A stretch of 34,087 nt of DNA from JAAYCI01 sp964369525 (GTDB taxonomy: Bacteria > Bacillota > Clostridia > Oscillospirales > Ruminococcaceae), in contig CAYJEW010000020.1 in the NCBI GenBank assembly GCA_964369525.1, forward strand, positions 1 to 34,087, given 5' to 3'. The translations under genes were made by a program, and so were the position numbers. Each line of letters starts with the position of its first letter. Position 1 is the first letter of the stretch. Shown piece after piece: positions 6,056 through 15,306 of the stretch. The notes under the pieces are model-generated. The model saw only the letters and a list, made by a program, of their open reading frames with translations. It made no database searches and was not told where the DNA came from.

Positions 6056-7957
6056 CTATCTTCTTTTGCCTTTTGGCTCTGTGGCCGCCCTGCCGCGCGA
6101 GCTAGCATGTCTACCTGCTTTACGTGGCTGGCCCGCAGCACTGCGTCCTTTAGCGGCAGGCGCTTGCTTTTTGGGCGCAGGCATATTCAGCAATGCCGGC
6201 AGCAAATCCGCCCTACCTGCCTTTAGCAGCGCCGCATGAACGAGGGCACGGTTTTTGGGCAACGTATACTGCAAAAGCGCACGCTGCATGGCTTTTTCTT
6301 CGCCGGTTTGTGCTACATGCACCGGCTTTAGCGTGAAGGGGTCTAGCCCTGTGTAGTACATGCAGGTAGCCACGCTACCGGGCGTTGGGTAAAAGTCTTG
6401 TACCTGCTCTGGGCGTATACGGTTTTTGTGTAGCCACTCGGCCAGCGCAACAGCGCTTTTTAGCGTGCTGCCTGGGTGGCCCGAAATAAGATATGGCACA
6501 AGATACTGCGGCTTGTCCAGCTGTTTTGTTATTGCGTAAAACCGTTTTGCAAAGCGGTTATACACCTCTATGGGCGGCTTACCCATTGCTTGTAGTACTG
6601 CCGGAGAACAATGTTCAGGCGCTACCTTTAGCTGGCCGGAAACATGGTGTTGTACCAGTTCTTTTAAAAAGCTGTCGTCCTTGTCTTGCAGTACATAATC
6701 GTAGCGTATGCCGCTACGGATAAACACTTTTTTCACCTTTGGCAGTGCACGCAGGCGGCGCAGCATGTCTAGGTATTCGCTGTGGTCTACCTTTAGTTTT
6801 GGGCAGGGTGTTGGCGCAAGACAGCGTTTTGTGCCTGCGCACATGGCGTGTGTTTGTTGCCAGTCGCACGAGGGGCCACGAAAGTTTGCCGTGGGGCCGC
6901 CTACGTCGTGAATATAACCCTTAAAGTTTGGCATTTCGGTAAGTTTTTTCCCCTCGGCCAGCACGCTTTGCACACTGCGCGAGGTAACCCTGCGGCCCTG
7001 ATGCATAGTAATAGCGCAAAACGCACAGCCGCCAAAACAGCCGCGGTTGTGTGCTATGGAAAACTCCACCTCTTCCAGCGCAGGTACACCGCCTTGGCTA
7101 TCGTACACAGGGTGCCAGCGGCGGGTGAACGGCAGGGCGTATATCTCGTCTAGCTGTTCGGTGTTTAAAGGAGCGGCAGGCGGATACTGCACAAGATACC
7201 TATCGCCGTGTTTTTGCACAATAGGTTTTGAGTATAGGTGGTCTTGGCTGTTAAGCTGGGCGGCGCAGGCTTTTGCATAGGCTGTTTTATCGGTTTGCAC
7301 CTTTTGTAGCGAGGCTGTTTCGGTGTATGAGGGCGGCAGCTGCGCAAAGCTTGCCATAACGGCAGTGCCTGCAATGCCATGCAACTCTTTATCGCCTGCG
7401 TTTAGCCTTTTTGCAATCTCGCGCAGGCTATGCTCGCCCATGCCGTAACTTATAACGTTTGCACCGCTTGTTTGCAAAATGGAGGGGCGCACGGCATCGT
7501 CCCAGTAGTCGTAATGGGCAAAGCGCCGCAGCGAAGCCTCTACCCCGCCAATTACCACAGGCACATCGGCATACGCTTTTTTTGCAAGTTGCGCATATAC
7601 TTCCACCGCACGGTCGGGTCTTTTATCTATATGGCCGCCTGCTGTGTATTCATCAAATCGGCGGCGGCGCTTTGCCGAGGTGTAATGAGCCACCATGCTA
7701 TCCACAACGCCACCCGATATCAAAAACGCTAGGCGTGGGCGGCCATACTGCATAAAGGCCAAGGGGTCTTCTACATCCGGCTGTGGCAGTAGCCCCACCC
7801 GCCAGCCGCTTGCCTGTAGCATGCGGCCAAGCAGCGCCGCGCCAAAGCTTGGGTGGTCCACATAAGCGTCGCCGCAAACCAGCACAAAGTCCACCTCTTG
7901 CCAGCCAAGGGCCAAGGCGTGCTTTTTTGTGATGGGTAAAAAGTTTTGTTCGTCCAC
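6056..7957 (-). CDS. YgiQ family (UPF0313) radical SAM protein
   Basis: A 633-residue protein. The N-terminal part (about 1-270) contains the B12-binding-like fold typical of UPF0313, with VCGDAYVDHPSFG and VIGGVEASLRRFAHYDYW. The radical SAM motif is Cys307, Cys311, Cys314 (RGCFGGCAFCAI), followed by the family's SRSVQSVL and SGHPGSTL segments. The last 45 residues are a basic, Ala/Gly/Lys/Arg-rich tail that looks disordered. Substrate and reaction of this family are not established. Start is a GTG at 7957 with AAAGGA 7 nt upstream. It begins 15 bp after the ftsK stop and should be co-transcribed with it. The family call is secure. Confidence 0.92.
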   Translation of the reverse strand: MDEQNFLPITKKHALALGWQEVDFVLVCGDAYVDHPSFGAALLGRMLQASGWRVGLLPQPDVEDPLAFMQYGRPRLAFLISGGVVDSMVAHYTSAKRRRRFDEYTAGGHIDKRPDRAVEVYAQLAKKAYADVPVVIGGVEASLRRFAHYDYWDDAVRPSILQTSGANVISYGMGEHSLREIAKRLNAGDKELHGIAGTAVMASFAQLPPSYTETASLQKVQTDKTAYAKACAAQLNSQDHLYSKPIVQKHGDRYLVQYPPAAPLNTEQLDEIYALPFTRRWHPVYDSQGGVPALEEVEFSIAHNRGCFGGCAFCAITMHQGRRVTSRSVQSVLAEGKKLTEMPNFKGYIHDVGGPTANFRGPSCDWQQTHAMCAGTKRCLAPTPCPKLKVDHSEYLDMLRRLRALPKVKKVFIRSGIRYDYVLQDKDDSFLKELVQHHVSGQLKVAPEHCSPAVLQAMGKPPIEVYNRFAKRFYAITKQLDKPQYLVPYLISGHPGSTLKSAVALAEWLHKNRIRPEQVQDFYPTPGSVATCMYYTGLDPFTLKPVHVAQTGEEKAMQRALLQYTLPKNRALVHAALLKAGRADLLPALLNMPAPKKQAPAAKGRSAAGQPRKAGRHASSRGRAATEPKGKRR

Positions 7958-7972
7958 AGTTTTTCCTTTATG

Positions 7973-10798
7973 CTACTCGGATGCGTTTATCGACATCTCC
8001 TGCCACTGCATACGGGTTATCAGCACCTGGCGTGGCTTGCTGCCCTCCGGCTCTGAAATAATACCCATCTGCTCCATCTGGTCTACAATACGGCCTGCCC
8101 TTGCATAGCCAAGCCGCAGCCTTCTTTGCAAAAAACTGGTGGATATCTGCCCGTTTTCCAGCGCTGTTTCAACAGCGCTTATAAACACAGCATCGTTTAA
8201 AAGGTCGGCCGCGTCGGCCTCGCCGCCGCTATCGCCCGCAGCGGCTGCGCCGCTAAGTGTTACCTTATCCATCTGGGCCAGGAAGTTATCGTCGTACAGC
8301 GGCTGCGCATTTTGCTTTACAAACTGAATTACGCCGCTAATCTCTTTGTCTTTTACATATGTACCCTGCACGCGCACAGGCTTGTTTGCGCCAATTGGCA
8401 TAAACAGCATATCGCCCATGCCCAGCAGTTTTTCGGCACCTGCACCGTCTAGGATGGTTCGGCTGTCTACCTGGCTGGACACAGCAAACGCAATACGGCT
8501 TGGAATATTTGACTTAATAAGCCCTGTTATAACATCCACGCTGGGGCGCTGGGTGGCCACAATAAGGTGCATACCTGCGGCGCGCGCTTTTTGCGCTATG
8601 CGGCATATGTAGTTTTCTACGTCTTTGCCGGCCGTCATCATAAGGTCGGCCAGCTCGTCTATCACAATGGCTATGTGCGGTATCTTTTCCAGCTCGTCGT
8701 CGTGCTGCGCTAGGTTGTTGAACGATGTTATATCACGCACACCGTACTCGGCAAACGAGTGGTAGCGGCGCTCCATCTCAAGCACTGCTTGGCCAAGCGC
8801 TTTGGCCGCCTGTTTTGGCTCGGTTACAACCGGTATTAGCAGGTGGGGTATGCCGTTATACTCGGCAAGCTCTACCACCTTTGGGTCTATCAAAATCATG
8901 CGTACATCTTCGGGCGAGTTTTTGTACACAAAGCTCATAATAATAGAGTTTACGCACACGCTCTTACCGCTGCCGGTAGAGCCTGCAATAAGAAGGTGGG
9001 GCATTTTGGTGAGGTCTGCCACCACAACATCGCCAGCAATATCCTTACCCAGCGCAATAGACAGCGGCGAGGGTGAGCTAACAAATGCGCTACTCTCTAA
9101 AAGACTGCGCATACTCACCGTGCTTTTCACGTTGTTTGGCACCTCTATACCCACAGCCGGCTTGCCGGGAATGGGCGCCTCTATACGCACGCCTGCCGCA
9201 GATAGGTTAAGCGCAATATCGTCGGAAAGGTTGGTAATTCGGCTTATCTTTACGCCTGCCTGCGGCTGAATTTCGTAGCGGGTAACGCTGGGGCCACGAG
9301 ATACGTCTAGAATACGGGTTTCTACCCCAAAGCTGCTGAGCGTGCTCACCAATAGGTCGGCCGTTTTTTTCATCTCTTCGCGCGCGCCCTCTGCCTGCTG
9401 AGCAGGGGCGGCATCAAACAGCGTGGCCGGCGGGTATGAGTACGGCGCTACCACAGGCTGCTCTGTGCGTGTATCGGCTGCGGCGGCAGCTACCTTTGTG
9501 GCGGCGGCTTTTTCTATAAGCGCGTCCACGCCTGCGCTTGCCTCGGAAGTAGCAGGCGCTACTTCTTGCGCGGTGGCCTGCGGCAGTGCATCGGGTGCCG
9601 CGGTTGGCTCAGCCGGCTGTGCCGGCAGCTCTTGTGCGGTGGCAGGCTGTACTGCCTGTGGTTCGGTTTGCATCGCAGATTGTACAGGCTGGGGTAAGGG
9701 CGCGTCAAACAGGTTAAAGTTGGGGTCTTGCTTTGGAATGTACTCCACATCAAACATACCGCCGCGCGGCAGCTTTGTTTGAGCGCCGCCAAGGTTTACA
9801 TATGGGTCGTCTTCGCCAAACATTAAAATTTCGGTTGCAGCCTTTTGTTCCTGCGGCTGCGGCGCTGCGCTGCGCTGGCCTGCAAACGGTACAAGCGGCG
9901 TATAGTCGCCAAGGCCCAGCTCTTCGTCTGCTTGCAGTGCTTTTTGGCCAAATGTTCCGCCGGGGCCTATATCTATGGGCTCGGTATAGCCCTTGCCGGG
10001 CTGAATTGTGGGCGTATCCGGCCCTAGGTCTATATCCACTGCGGCAGGGCGGCGCAGCGCAGCCGCCTCTTGCGGCTGCAGCGGTATGTCTACCATTACC
10101 GCACGGCGCGCCGAAGGGCGCGCTTGCTGCGCCGGCTCGGGCTCGGCCGCCGGCTCTCCCATTGGGCCTTCCTGCATCTCAAGCTGGTCGTACACCTCTT
10201 CGGCACGGTGCAGTTTTGTAGCAACCTTACCGCCAATATTTGCAAAAAAGTGAGCCACATCGCCCGGGGTTTTGCCTGCCAGCACCATTATGGCCAGCAG
10301 TACCAGCAATGTTAAAAGTACCCTTGCCGCAAGCGGGCCGCAAAGCAGTAGCAAGCTTGCTCCAAACACAAGGCTAATAACCCCGCCACCAAAACCGCCG
10401 CTACCGCTTTGGTGCAGCGCCGCCATAATTTCGCCAAAGGTGAGCTCTTCAAGGCTAAGCGGGCCAAACACCAGCGCCGCGCCACTAAGCACAAAAAGAA
10501 AAATTGCGCCTTTCACGATAGCTCCTACAAACGGCTTTTCAAGGCTTACCAGCACAGCCCACCATATAAGTGCAGGGCCTAGTAGCCAACCGCTTATGCC
10601 AAACACGCCGAACAGCACATTTATGCGCATAAACGCCCAGCCGCTCTCGCCCGGAATTACCGAAAACAACACAAAAAACAGCCCTAGACCAAACAAAAGA
10701 ATGGCCCAGCGCTTGTCTATGGTAGTAGGCGCAGCTTTTTTTCGTGCTGCGGTTGTACTGCTTTTTTTAGGCGAACTCGTTTTTTTCTTGGTTGGCAT
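7973..10798 (-). CDS. ftsK: DNA translocase FtsK/SpoIIIE
   Basis: A 941-residue septal DNA pump. A Lys/Ser-rich N-terminus precedes about four membrane segments (residues 30-175). A disordered Pro/Gln/Ala-rich linker spans about 205-465. The RecA-like motor follows with Walker A GSTGSGKS at 606-613 and Walker B IVIDE at about 711-715, then a C-terminal winged-helix gamma domain (about 875-941) that would read KOPS/SRS-type polar sequences. Start is the ATG at 10798 with AGGAG 10 nt upstream. It follows uppP by 51 bp on the same strand. Whether it acts in vegetative division (FtsK/SftA role), spore chromosome transfer (SpoIIIE) or both cannot be told from sequence. Confidence 0.96.
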   Translation of the reverse strand: MPTKKKTSSPKKSSTTAARKKAAPTTIDKRWAILLFGLGLFFVLFSVIPGESGWAFMRINVLFGVFGISGWLLGPALIWWAVLVSLEKPFVGAIVKGAIFLFVLSGAALVFGPLSLEELTFGEIMAALHQSGSGGFGGGVISLVFGASLLLLCGPLAARVLLTLLVLLAIMVLAGKTPGDVAHFFANIGGKVATKLHRAEEVYDQLEMQEGPMGEPAAEPEPAQQARPSARRAVMVDIPLQPQEAAALRRPAAVDIDLGPDTPTIQPGKGYTEPIDIGPGGTFGQKALQADEELGLGDYTPLVPFAGQRSAAPQPQEQKAATEILMFGEDDPYVNLGGAQTKLPRGGMFDVEYIPKQDPNFNLFDAPLPQPVQSAMQTEPQAVQPATAQELPAQPAEPTAAPDALPQATAQEVAPATSEASAGVDALIEKAAATKVAAAAADTRTEQPVVAPYSYPPATLFDAAPAQQAEGAREEMKKTADLLVSTLSSFGVETRILDVSRGPSVTRYEIQPQAGVKISRITNLSDDIALNLSAAGVRIEAPIPGKPAVGIEVPNNVKSTVSMRSLLESSAFVSSPSPLSIALGKDIAGDVVVADLTKMPHLLIAGSTGSGKSVCVNSIIMSFVYKNSPEDVRMILIDPKVVELAEYNGIPHLLIPVVTEPKQAAKALGQAVLEMERRYHSFAEYGVRDITSFNNLAQHDDELEKIPHIAIVIDELADLMMTAGKDVENYICRIAQKARAAGMHLIVATQRPSVDVITGLIKSNIPSRIAFAVSSQVDSRTILDGAGAEKLLGMGDMLFMPIGANKPVRVQGTYVKDKEISGVIQFVKQNAQPLYDDNFLAQMDKVTLSGAAAAGDSGGEADAADLLNDAVFISAVETALENGQISTSFLQRRLRLGYARAGRIVDQMEQMGIISEPEGSKPRQVLITRMQWQEMSINASE

Positions 10799-10849
10799 CT
10801 ATACAACTCTCCTGTAAATCTTCTTTGGGTGATCATGCTCTATATTAAG

Positions 10850-11779
10850 CTATGCGGCAGACGAGACCGCCTGCGATACATCACTTGCCAGCTGTGACAA
10901 TGACGAAGCCGCTTGTGAATCGGGCGCCGCACCACCAGACAGCAGATGGCCCAGCGCACCGGCTATAATTACCACAACGCCTAGCACCAGCGTATACCAC
11001 GCAAATATAATATAGCGGTTACCCATAACCAGCCAGCGGATAAGCACTATGCTTAGGTATCCCACCACCGCCGCCGCCAGCATACCTGTAAACAGCGGTA
11101 CTAAAGGCACCTGTACGCCCTGCGCTACAGCATCGCCAATTTCAAACACAACTCCGCCCAAAATAGACGGTATGCCTAAAAGAAAGCTGAACGTTACCAC
11201 AAAGCTACGGTCGAACCCCAAAAACAGGCCTGCCGATGTGGTTGCGCCCGAGCGGGAGATACCCGGCATAACCGCCAGCGCCTGAAACACGCCTATGCTT
11301 ATAGCGTGGCGAGCTTTCATGCGGCCTATGCTTGCCTTGCCCGGCTTTGCCTTGCAACCCACAAACAAAAACAGCGAAGTTAGCAAAAAGCATACGCCCT
11401 CAATAACAATATCTCTGTCGCCCGTTACCTGCGCCACAAAGCCTCTAAGCGGCAGTATGGCCAGCATGGGCAGGCACGCCACAAAAAGCATATACAGCAT
11501 TTTACGCTGCGGGTTTTTTGGCTTTAACGTGAAGCCGCCTGCGAATATCTCTTTAAAAATAACGCCAACCTCTTTTAGCATAAGCCAAAGCTCTTCGTAG
11601 TACGCGGCTATTACGGCGGCCAGCGTGCCAAGGTGCAACATGAGGCTGAAAAACAATGAATTTTCGCCCGAATTACCGGTGATGTACTGGTATAGCGACA
11701 GGTGGCCACTACTGGATACCGGCAAAAACTCGGTAAGCCCTTGTATTATTCCTTGTAAAAGGCCATCCAGCACGCTCAT
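10850..11779 (-). CDS. uppP: Undecaprenyl-diphosphatase
   Basis: A 309-residue integral membrane phosphatase (BacA type) that recycles undecaprenyl pyrophosphate to the monophosphate carrier used for peptidoglycan and other envelope polymers. The two catalytic signatures are present: GLTEFLPVSSSGHL at residues 14-27 (Glu17, His26) and PGISRSG at 172-178. Several hydrophobic segments cover the length, and an Ala/Ser-rich tail ends the protein. The ATG at 11779 is chosen because the family N-terminus starts here; the longer open frame upstream has no family similarity. A G-rich stretch sits in the ribosome binding position. It has its own promoter (11835-11863) and leads the uppP-ftsK-YgiQ unit. 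Confidence 0.95.
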   Translation of the reverse strand: MSVLDGLLQGIIQGLTEFLPVSSSGHLSLYQYITGNSGENSLFFSLMLHLGTLAAVIAAYYEELWLMLKEVGVIFKEIFAGGFTLKPKNPQRKMLYMLFVACLPMLAILPLRGFVAQVTGDRDIVIEGVCFLLTSLFLFVGCKAKPGKASIGRMKARHAISIGVFQALAVMPGISRSGATTSAGLFLGFDRSFVVTFSFLLGIPSILGGVVFEIGDAVAQGVQVPLVPLFTGMLAAAVVGYLSIVLIRWLVMGNRYIIFAWYTLVLGVVVIIAGALGHLLSGGAAPDSQAASSLSQLASDVSQAVSSAA

Positions 11780-11794
11780 AGTGCGCCCCCCATC

Positions 11795-11809
11795 CCCACA
11801 AAATGTGGG
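11795..11809 (-). promoter_or_regulatory. Hairpin in the uppP leader next to the ribosome binding site
   Basis: CCCACA-(3 nt)-TGTGGG, a perfect 6-bp stem lying 15 bp before the uppP start codon and downstream of the predicted transcription start. Its downstream arm runs into the G-rich ribosome binding region, so it could affect translation. Function is inference. Confidence 0.45.
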
Positions 11810-11834
11810 CAAACTTTTACTTACATGCGCAAAT

Positions 11835-11863
11835 ATTATACCACATTTTGCGCCATGTGTGAA
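11835..11863 (-). promoter_or_regulatory. Sigma-A-type promoter for uppP
   Basis: Minus strand: TTCACA (plus 11858-11863), a 17-bp spacer and a perfect TATAAT (plus 11835-11840), about 55 bp before the uppP ATG. Confidence 0.78.
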
Positions 11864-11886
11864 GTGGCACAGCGCACACACAGCAT

Positions 11887-11916
11887 TTGACAAACCGTTT
11901 CAACATGCAGTATAGT
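11887..11916 (+). promoter_or_regulatory. Sigma-A-type promoter for the aconitase operon
   Basis: A perfect TTGACA (11887-11892), an 18-bp spacer and TATAGT (11911-11916), giving a leader of about 40 nt before the aconitase ATG. An imperfect dyad TTGA-N9-TCAA (11887-11903) covers the -35 region and could be a repressor site. Confidence 0.8.
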
Positions 11917-11965
11917 ATTTAAGCATAATTACTATTTATAATATATCATTGTAGGAGGGGCTTTT

Positions 11966-13930
11966 ATGGGGCATACAATGGCGCAGAAGATAATAAAAGC
12001 GCATTTGGTAGACGGTGAGATGGTGGCCGGCAGTGAAGTAGGGCTGCGGATTGACCAAACGCTTACCCAAGACGCCACAGGCACTATGGCCTATCTTGAG
12101 TTCGAGGCCATGGGCATAGAGCGGGTTAAAACCGAGCTTAGCGTGGCTTACATAGACCATAACACACTGCAAAACGGCTTTATGAACGCAGACGACCATG
12201 CGTTTATTCGCAGCATTGCAAAAAAAATAGGGGTGCGTTATGCTCGGCCCGGCTGTGGCATATGCCATCAGGTGCATTTAGAACGTTTTGCCGCACCCGG
12301 CAAAACGCTTATTGGCAGCGACAGCCACACCCCCACCGCAGGCGGCATAGCCTGTCTTGCTATTGGTAGCGGCGGGCTGGACGTAGCCGTGGCCATGGGC
12401 GGCGGCGCGTACTATATCCCATACCCAAAAGCAGTGCGCATAAACCTCACCGGCACTCTGCCGCCTTTTGTTGGCGCAAAAGACATTATACTGGAAGTAC
12501 TACGCCTGCTTAGCGTTAAAGGCGGCGTTGGCAAAATTATTGAGTACACTGGCGAGGGCGCCGCCGCACTAAGCGTGCCGCAACGCGCCACCATTACCAA
12601 TATGGGCGCAGAGCTTGGGGCCACAACCTCGCTGTTTGCATCCGACCAAAACACGCTGGACTTCTTAAAAGCGCAAGGCCGCGAGCAAGACTATGTGCCG
12701 CTTTGTGCCGACGACGACGCTGTGTACGACGAAGAATACACAATAGACCTATCACAGCTACAGCCTTTGGCTGCCTGCCCCCACAGCCCAGACGCTATTG
12801 TGCCAATAGCAGAGCTTGCCGGCACACATGTGGACCAGGTGTGCATTGGTAGCTGTACCAACTCTTCACTGGCCGACCTTTCCGCTGTGGCCCATATTCT
12901 CAAAGGCCAAACCGTAGCGCCGAACGTATCGCTCACCATCTCGCCCGGCAGCCGCCAGGTGCTACAGATGCTTAGCGAAAACGGCTTGCTTACCCATATT
13001 TTAGCCAGCGGCGCACGCCTGCTAGAATGCTCTTGTGGGCCGTGCATAGGCATGGGCCAAAGCCCGCCATCGGCAGGCGTTTCGCTGCGCACATTTAACC
13101 GCAACTTTGAGGGCCGCAGCGGCACAGCCGACGCAGGAGTGTATCTTGTAAGCCCCGAGGTAGCCGCCGCAAGCGCCATTGCCGGAACAATTGCCGACCC
13201 TCGCAATCTACCGCCTATACCCGAATTTGAAATGCCACAGCAATTTTTGCAAAACGATAATATGATAGACCCTGCGGCAACAACCGAAGAAGCACGCGCA
13301 CTAAGCGTTGTGCGTGGGCCAAACATAAAGCCGCTGCCGCAGGCCAAAAGCTTTGCCGACACGCTCACGCTACCTGTACTTTTAAAGGTGGGCGACAACA
13401 TTACAACCGACCATATTATGCCGGCAGGCGCAAAAATTTTGCCGTTCCGCAGCAACATACCCCACCTTGCGCAGTTTTGCTTTGAAGGGGTAGACCCCGA
13501 GTTCCCCGCGCGTGCAGCGGCGGCGCAAGACGGCGGCTTTATTGTTGGCGGGCACAACTACGGCCAAGGCTCCTCGCGTGAGCATGCAGCGCTTGTGCCG
13601 CTACATCTTGGCATAAGGGCTGTTATTGTTCAAAGCTTTGCCCGTATACACAAGGCAAACCTTATAAACGCAGGCATACTGCCCCTTACATTCGCAAACC
13701 CCGCCGACATAGACAAGATAAACAGCGCACAGCAACTAACACTGCTTGGCGTTTTAGCAGGGCTGGACAGCGGCGCTATTACCCTGCGCTGCGAAGATAG
13801 CGGCGAAGAGATTGCACTGCTATGCGATATCTCTAAGCGCCAGGCAGATATTATGCGCGCAGGCGGCCTGCTTAACTACACCCGCGCCTCAGCATCAGAC
13901 GGAAAAATTACCAAGGACAAAGGTATGTAG
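11966..13930 (+). CDS. Aconitate hydratase
   Basis: A 654-residue [4Fe-4S] enzyme isomerising citrate and isocitrate. The length and single-chain order match the shorter Aquifex-type / mitochondrial-like aconitases rather than the roughly 900-residue AcnA. Cluster ligands are visible as Cys297 (CIGSCTNSS), Cys357 and Cys360 (CSCGPCIGMG). The substrate loop GSDSHTPTAGG is at about 117-127, and the C-terminal swivel domain has the GQGSSREHAA motif. Start is the ATG at 11966, 7 nt after AGGAGG; ATG 4 codons later is possible but poorly spaced. It is the first gene of an operon with isocitrate dehydrogenase, consistent with making 2-oxoglutarate for glutamate synthesis. No citrate synthase is in the window. 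Confidence 0.95.
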   Translation: MGHTMAQKIIKAHLVDGEMVAGSEVGLRIDQTLTQDATGTMAYLEFEAMGIERVKTELSVAYIDHNTLQNGFMNADDHAFIRSIAKKIGVRYARPGCGICHQVHLERFAAPGKTLIGSDSHTPTAGGIACLAIGSGGLDVAVAMGGGAYYIPYPKAVRINLTGTLPPFVGAKDIILEVLRLLSVKGGVGKIIEYTGEGAAALSVPQRATITNMGAELGATTSLFASDQNTLDFLKAQGREQDYVPLCADDDAVYDEEYTIDLSQLQPLAACPHSPDAIVPIAELAGTHVDQVCIGSCTNSSLADLSAVAHILKGQTVAPNVSLTISPGSRQVLQMLSENGLLTHILASGARLLECSCGPCIGMGQSPPSAGVSLRTFNRNFEGRSGTADAGVYLVSPEVAAASAIAGTIADPRNLPPIPEFEMPQQFLQNDNMIDPAATTEEARALSVVRGPNIKPLPQAKSFADTLTLPVLLKVGDNITTDHIMPAGAKILPFRSNIPHLAQFCFEGVDPEFPARAAAAQDGGFIVGGHNYGQGSSREHAALVPLHLGIRAVIVQSFARIHKANLINAGILPLTFANPADIDKINSAQQLTLLGVLAGLDSGAITLRCEDSGEEIALLCDISKRQADIMRAGGLLNYTRASASDGKITKDKGM

Positions 13931-13936
13931 ATTGCA

Positions 13937-15286
13937 ATGTCATTTTTAACATATAAGCATTATTTAAAACGTACCATTTGCGCGGTAAGCGCTGTATGCC
14001 TACTGGCAGGCTGTGCCGAAGAGGCCGACAGCTCGCGCAGCTACATAATGGCCGCACCGCCCCAAGACGCCGCTGCCGCAGAGGCCGCCGCACCGCCTGC
14101 CGAAGACTACACCGTTGAGCTGTCGGTTGTAAGCCAAAACCTCTCGGCAGGCTATGCCTCAAACGAGGCAGGCAGTTATAGTATACTTTCGTTTGCCGAC
14201 GGCTCGGCCGATGTGCAGTATATAGACTACGCACAGTTAAACGCAACACGCCTTACCATTAGCGGTGTGCCCGACAGCCCTACGTATGGTAGCCTAACAA
14301 ACATGTGGGGCGGCTCGCTACCTCTATGGGCGGGCGAGCATCTGTATATTATAACCCAGCGTGGTGCACCGGCCCAGCTGGATAGCCATGGCGCAGCTGC
14401 CGCAGGGAGCATTACGCAGCTATCACCTACGGGTGAGGTATTACAGCAGGTATCGTTTCCTGTAGAGTTTTCGTTTCAACTTTCAAGCGCTGTTCTATTC
14501 GACGGCGAAAACCTATACTTCATAATGGCCGAACAGCAACAGGAAATTGTGTATCACCTAATGCAGTTTAACGCTGCAAGCGGCGAGTACCACACCCTGC
14601 ACACGCTGGAGGCAGGCTACGAATATACACTATACGGCCACTGGGATATGGGGCCTGTGGTGATAGCTGCCGACGCCCTACCCCCGCTGGATGATCCCGC
14701 TTTTAATTCCGCATGGGAAAACCGCGGCTTTGCGCTCCACGCTATGGGGCTGGCCTCGGGCAGCATGTCGCCACTGCTTTTGTGGCAGCAAGACACCATA
14801 TACCACACTATGCAGGGCAACATGTTTTATTTTTGGAGCGAGGACACACTTGCCCTACACTCCATAAATGCCGACACCAAAGACATTCAGCAGCTTGCCG
14901 CAGATTTTGCGCCAAACGACTATACCGTGGCGCAGGTACAAGAGCCTATGTTAAACAATCTTGTACGTTTGCGCTTTTCGCTGCACGAGGGGCGCACAGC
15001 CTACCATTTTGCAGTGAGCCCACAGGACGGCGCCGTACTGGAAAATAACGCCACACAACTGGGCGACACCGTTACGGTATGTGCCGAAAGCGCAGAGCAT
15101 TTTCTTGTAATAAGTGGCGAGCGATTTGTTGGGCGGGAGCTAACCGAGCCGGGGTATGTACCCAGCGAAGATGATGACTACAACAGCCAGTTTTCCTCTG
15201 TGCCGGTGTACTCGCTTATCACAAAGCAAGACTACTGGGCAGGCAATGCCAATTTTATTGATATCGAAGACCTTGTTTACGAATAA
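13937..15286 (+). CDS. Lipoprotein of unknown function
   Basis: A 449-residue protein with a clear lipoprotein signal: basic N-terminus, hydrophobic core and lipobox LLAGC with Cys26, followed by an Ala/Glu-rich linker to about residue 55. The rest is rich in Tyr, Trp and short beta-prone segments, with recurring patterns such as LYFI, LYII and LPLWAG that hint at a beta-propeller-like fold; this is only an impression. No catalytic motif or family was recognised. The ATG lies 6 bp after the aconitase stop and lacks a strong ribosome binding site, so its translation is probably coupled to aconitase. It sits between two cytoplasmic TCA enzymes, an odd place for a surface protein. Real gene with high confidence, role unknown. 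Confidence 0.85.
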   Translation: MSFLTYKHYLKRTICAVSAVCLLAGCAEEADSSRSYIMAAPPQDAAAAEAAAPPAEDYTVELSVVSQNLSAGYASNEAGSYSILSFADGSADVQYIDYAQLNATRLTISGVPDSPTYGSLTNMWGGSLPLWAGEHLYIITQRGAPAQLDSHGAAAAGSITQLSPTGEVLQQVSFPVEFSFQLSSAVLFDGENLYFIMAEQQQEIVYHLMQFNAASGEYHTLHTLEAGYEYTLYGHWDMGPVVIAADALPPLDDPAFNSAWENRGFALHAMGLASGSMSPLLLWQQDTIYHTMQGNMFYFWSEDTLALHSINADTKDIQQLAADFAPNDYTVAQVQEPMLNNLVRLRFSLHEGRTAYHFAVSPQDGAVLENNATQLGDTVTVCAESAEHFLVISGERFVGRELTEPGYVPSEDDDYNSQFSSVPVYSLITKQDYWAGNANFIDIEDLVYE

Positions 15287-15306
15287 ACAAAAAGGCAGGT
15301 AATATT

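Noticed and set aside
9423..9782. Plus-strand open frame of 119 codons rich in Ala, Gly and Cys
   Set aside because: It is the antisense of the low-complexity Pro/Gln/Ala linker of FtsK, which favours long shadow frames.
12691..13557. Minus-strand open frame of 288 codons
   Set aside because: It is antisense to aconitase, whose motifs are unmistakable, and has no ribosome binding site or protein family.
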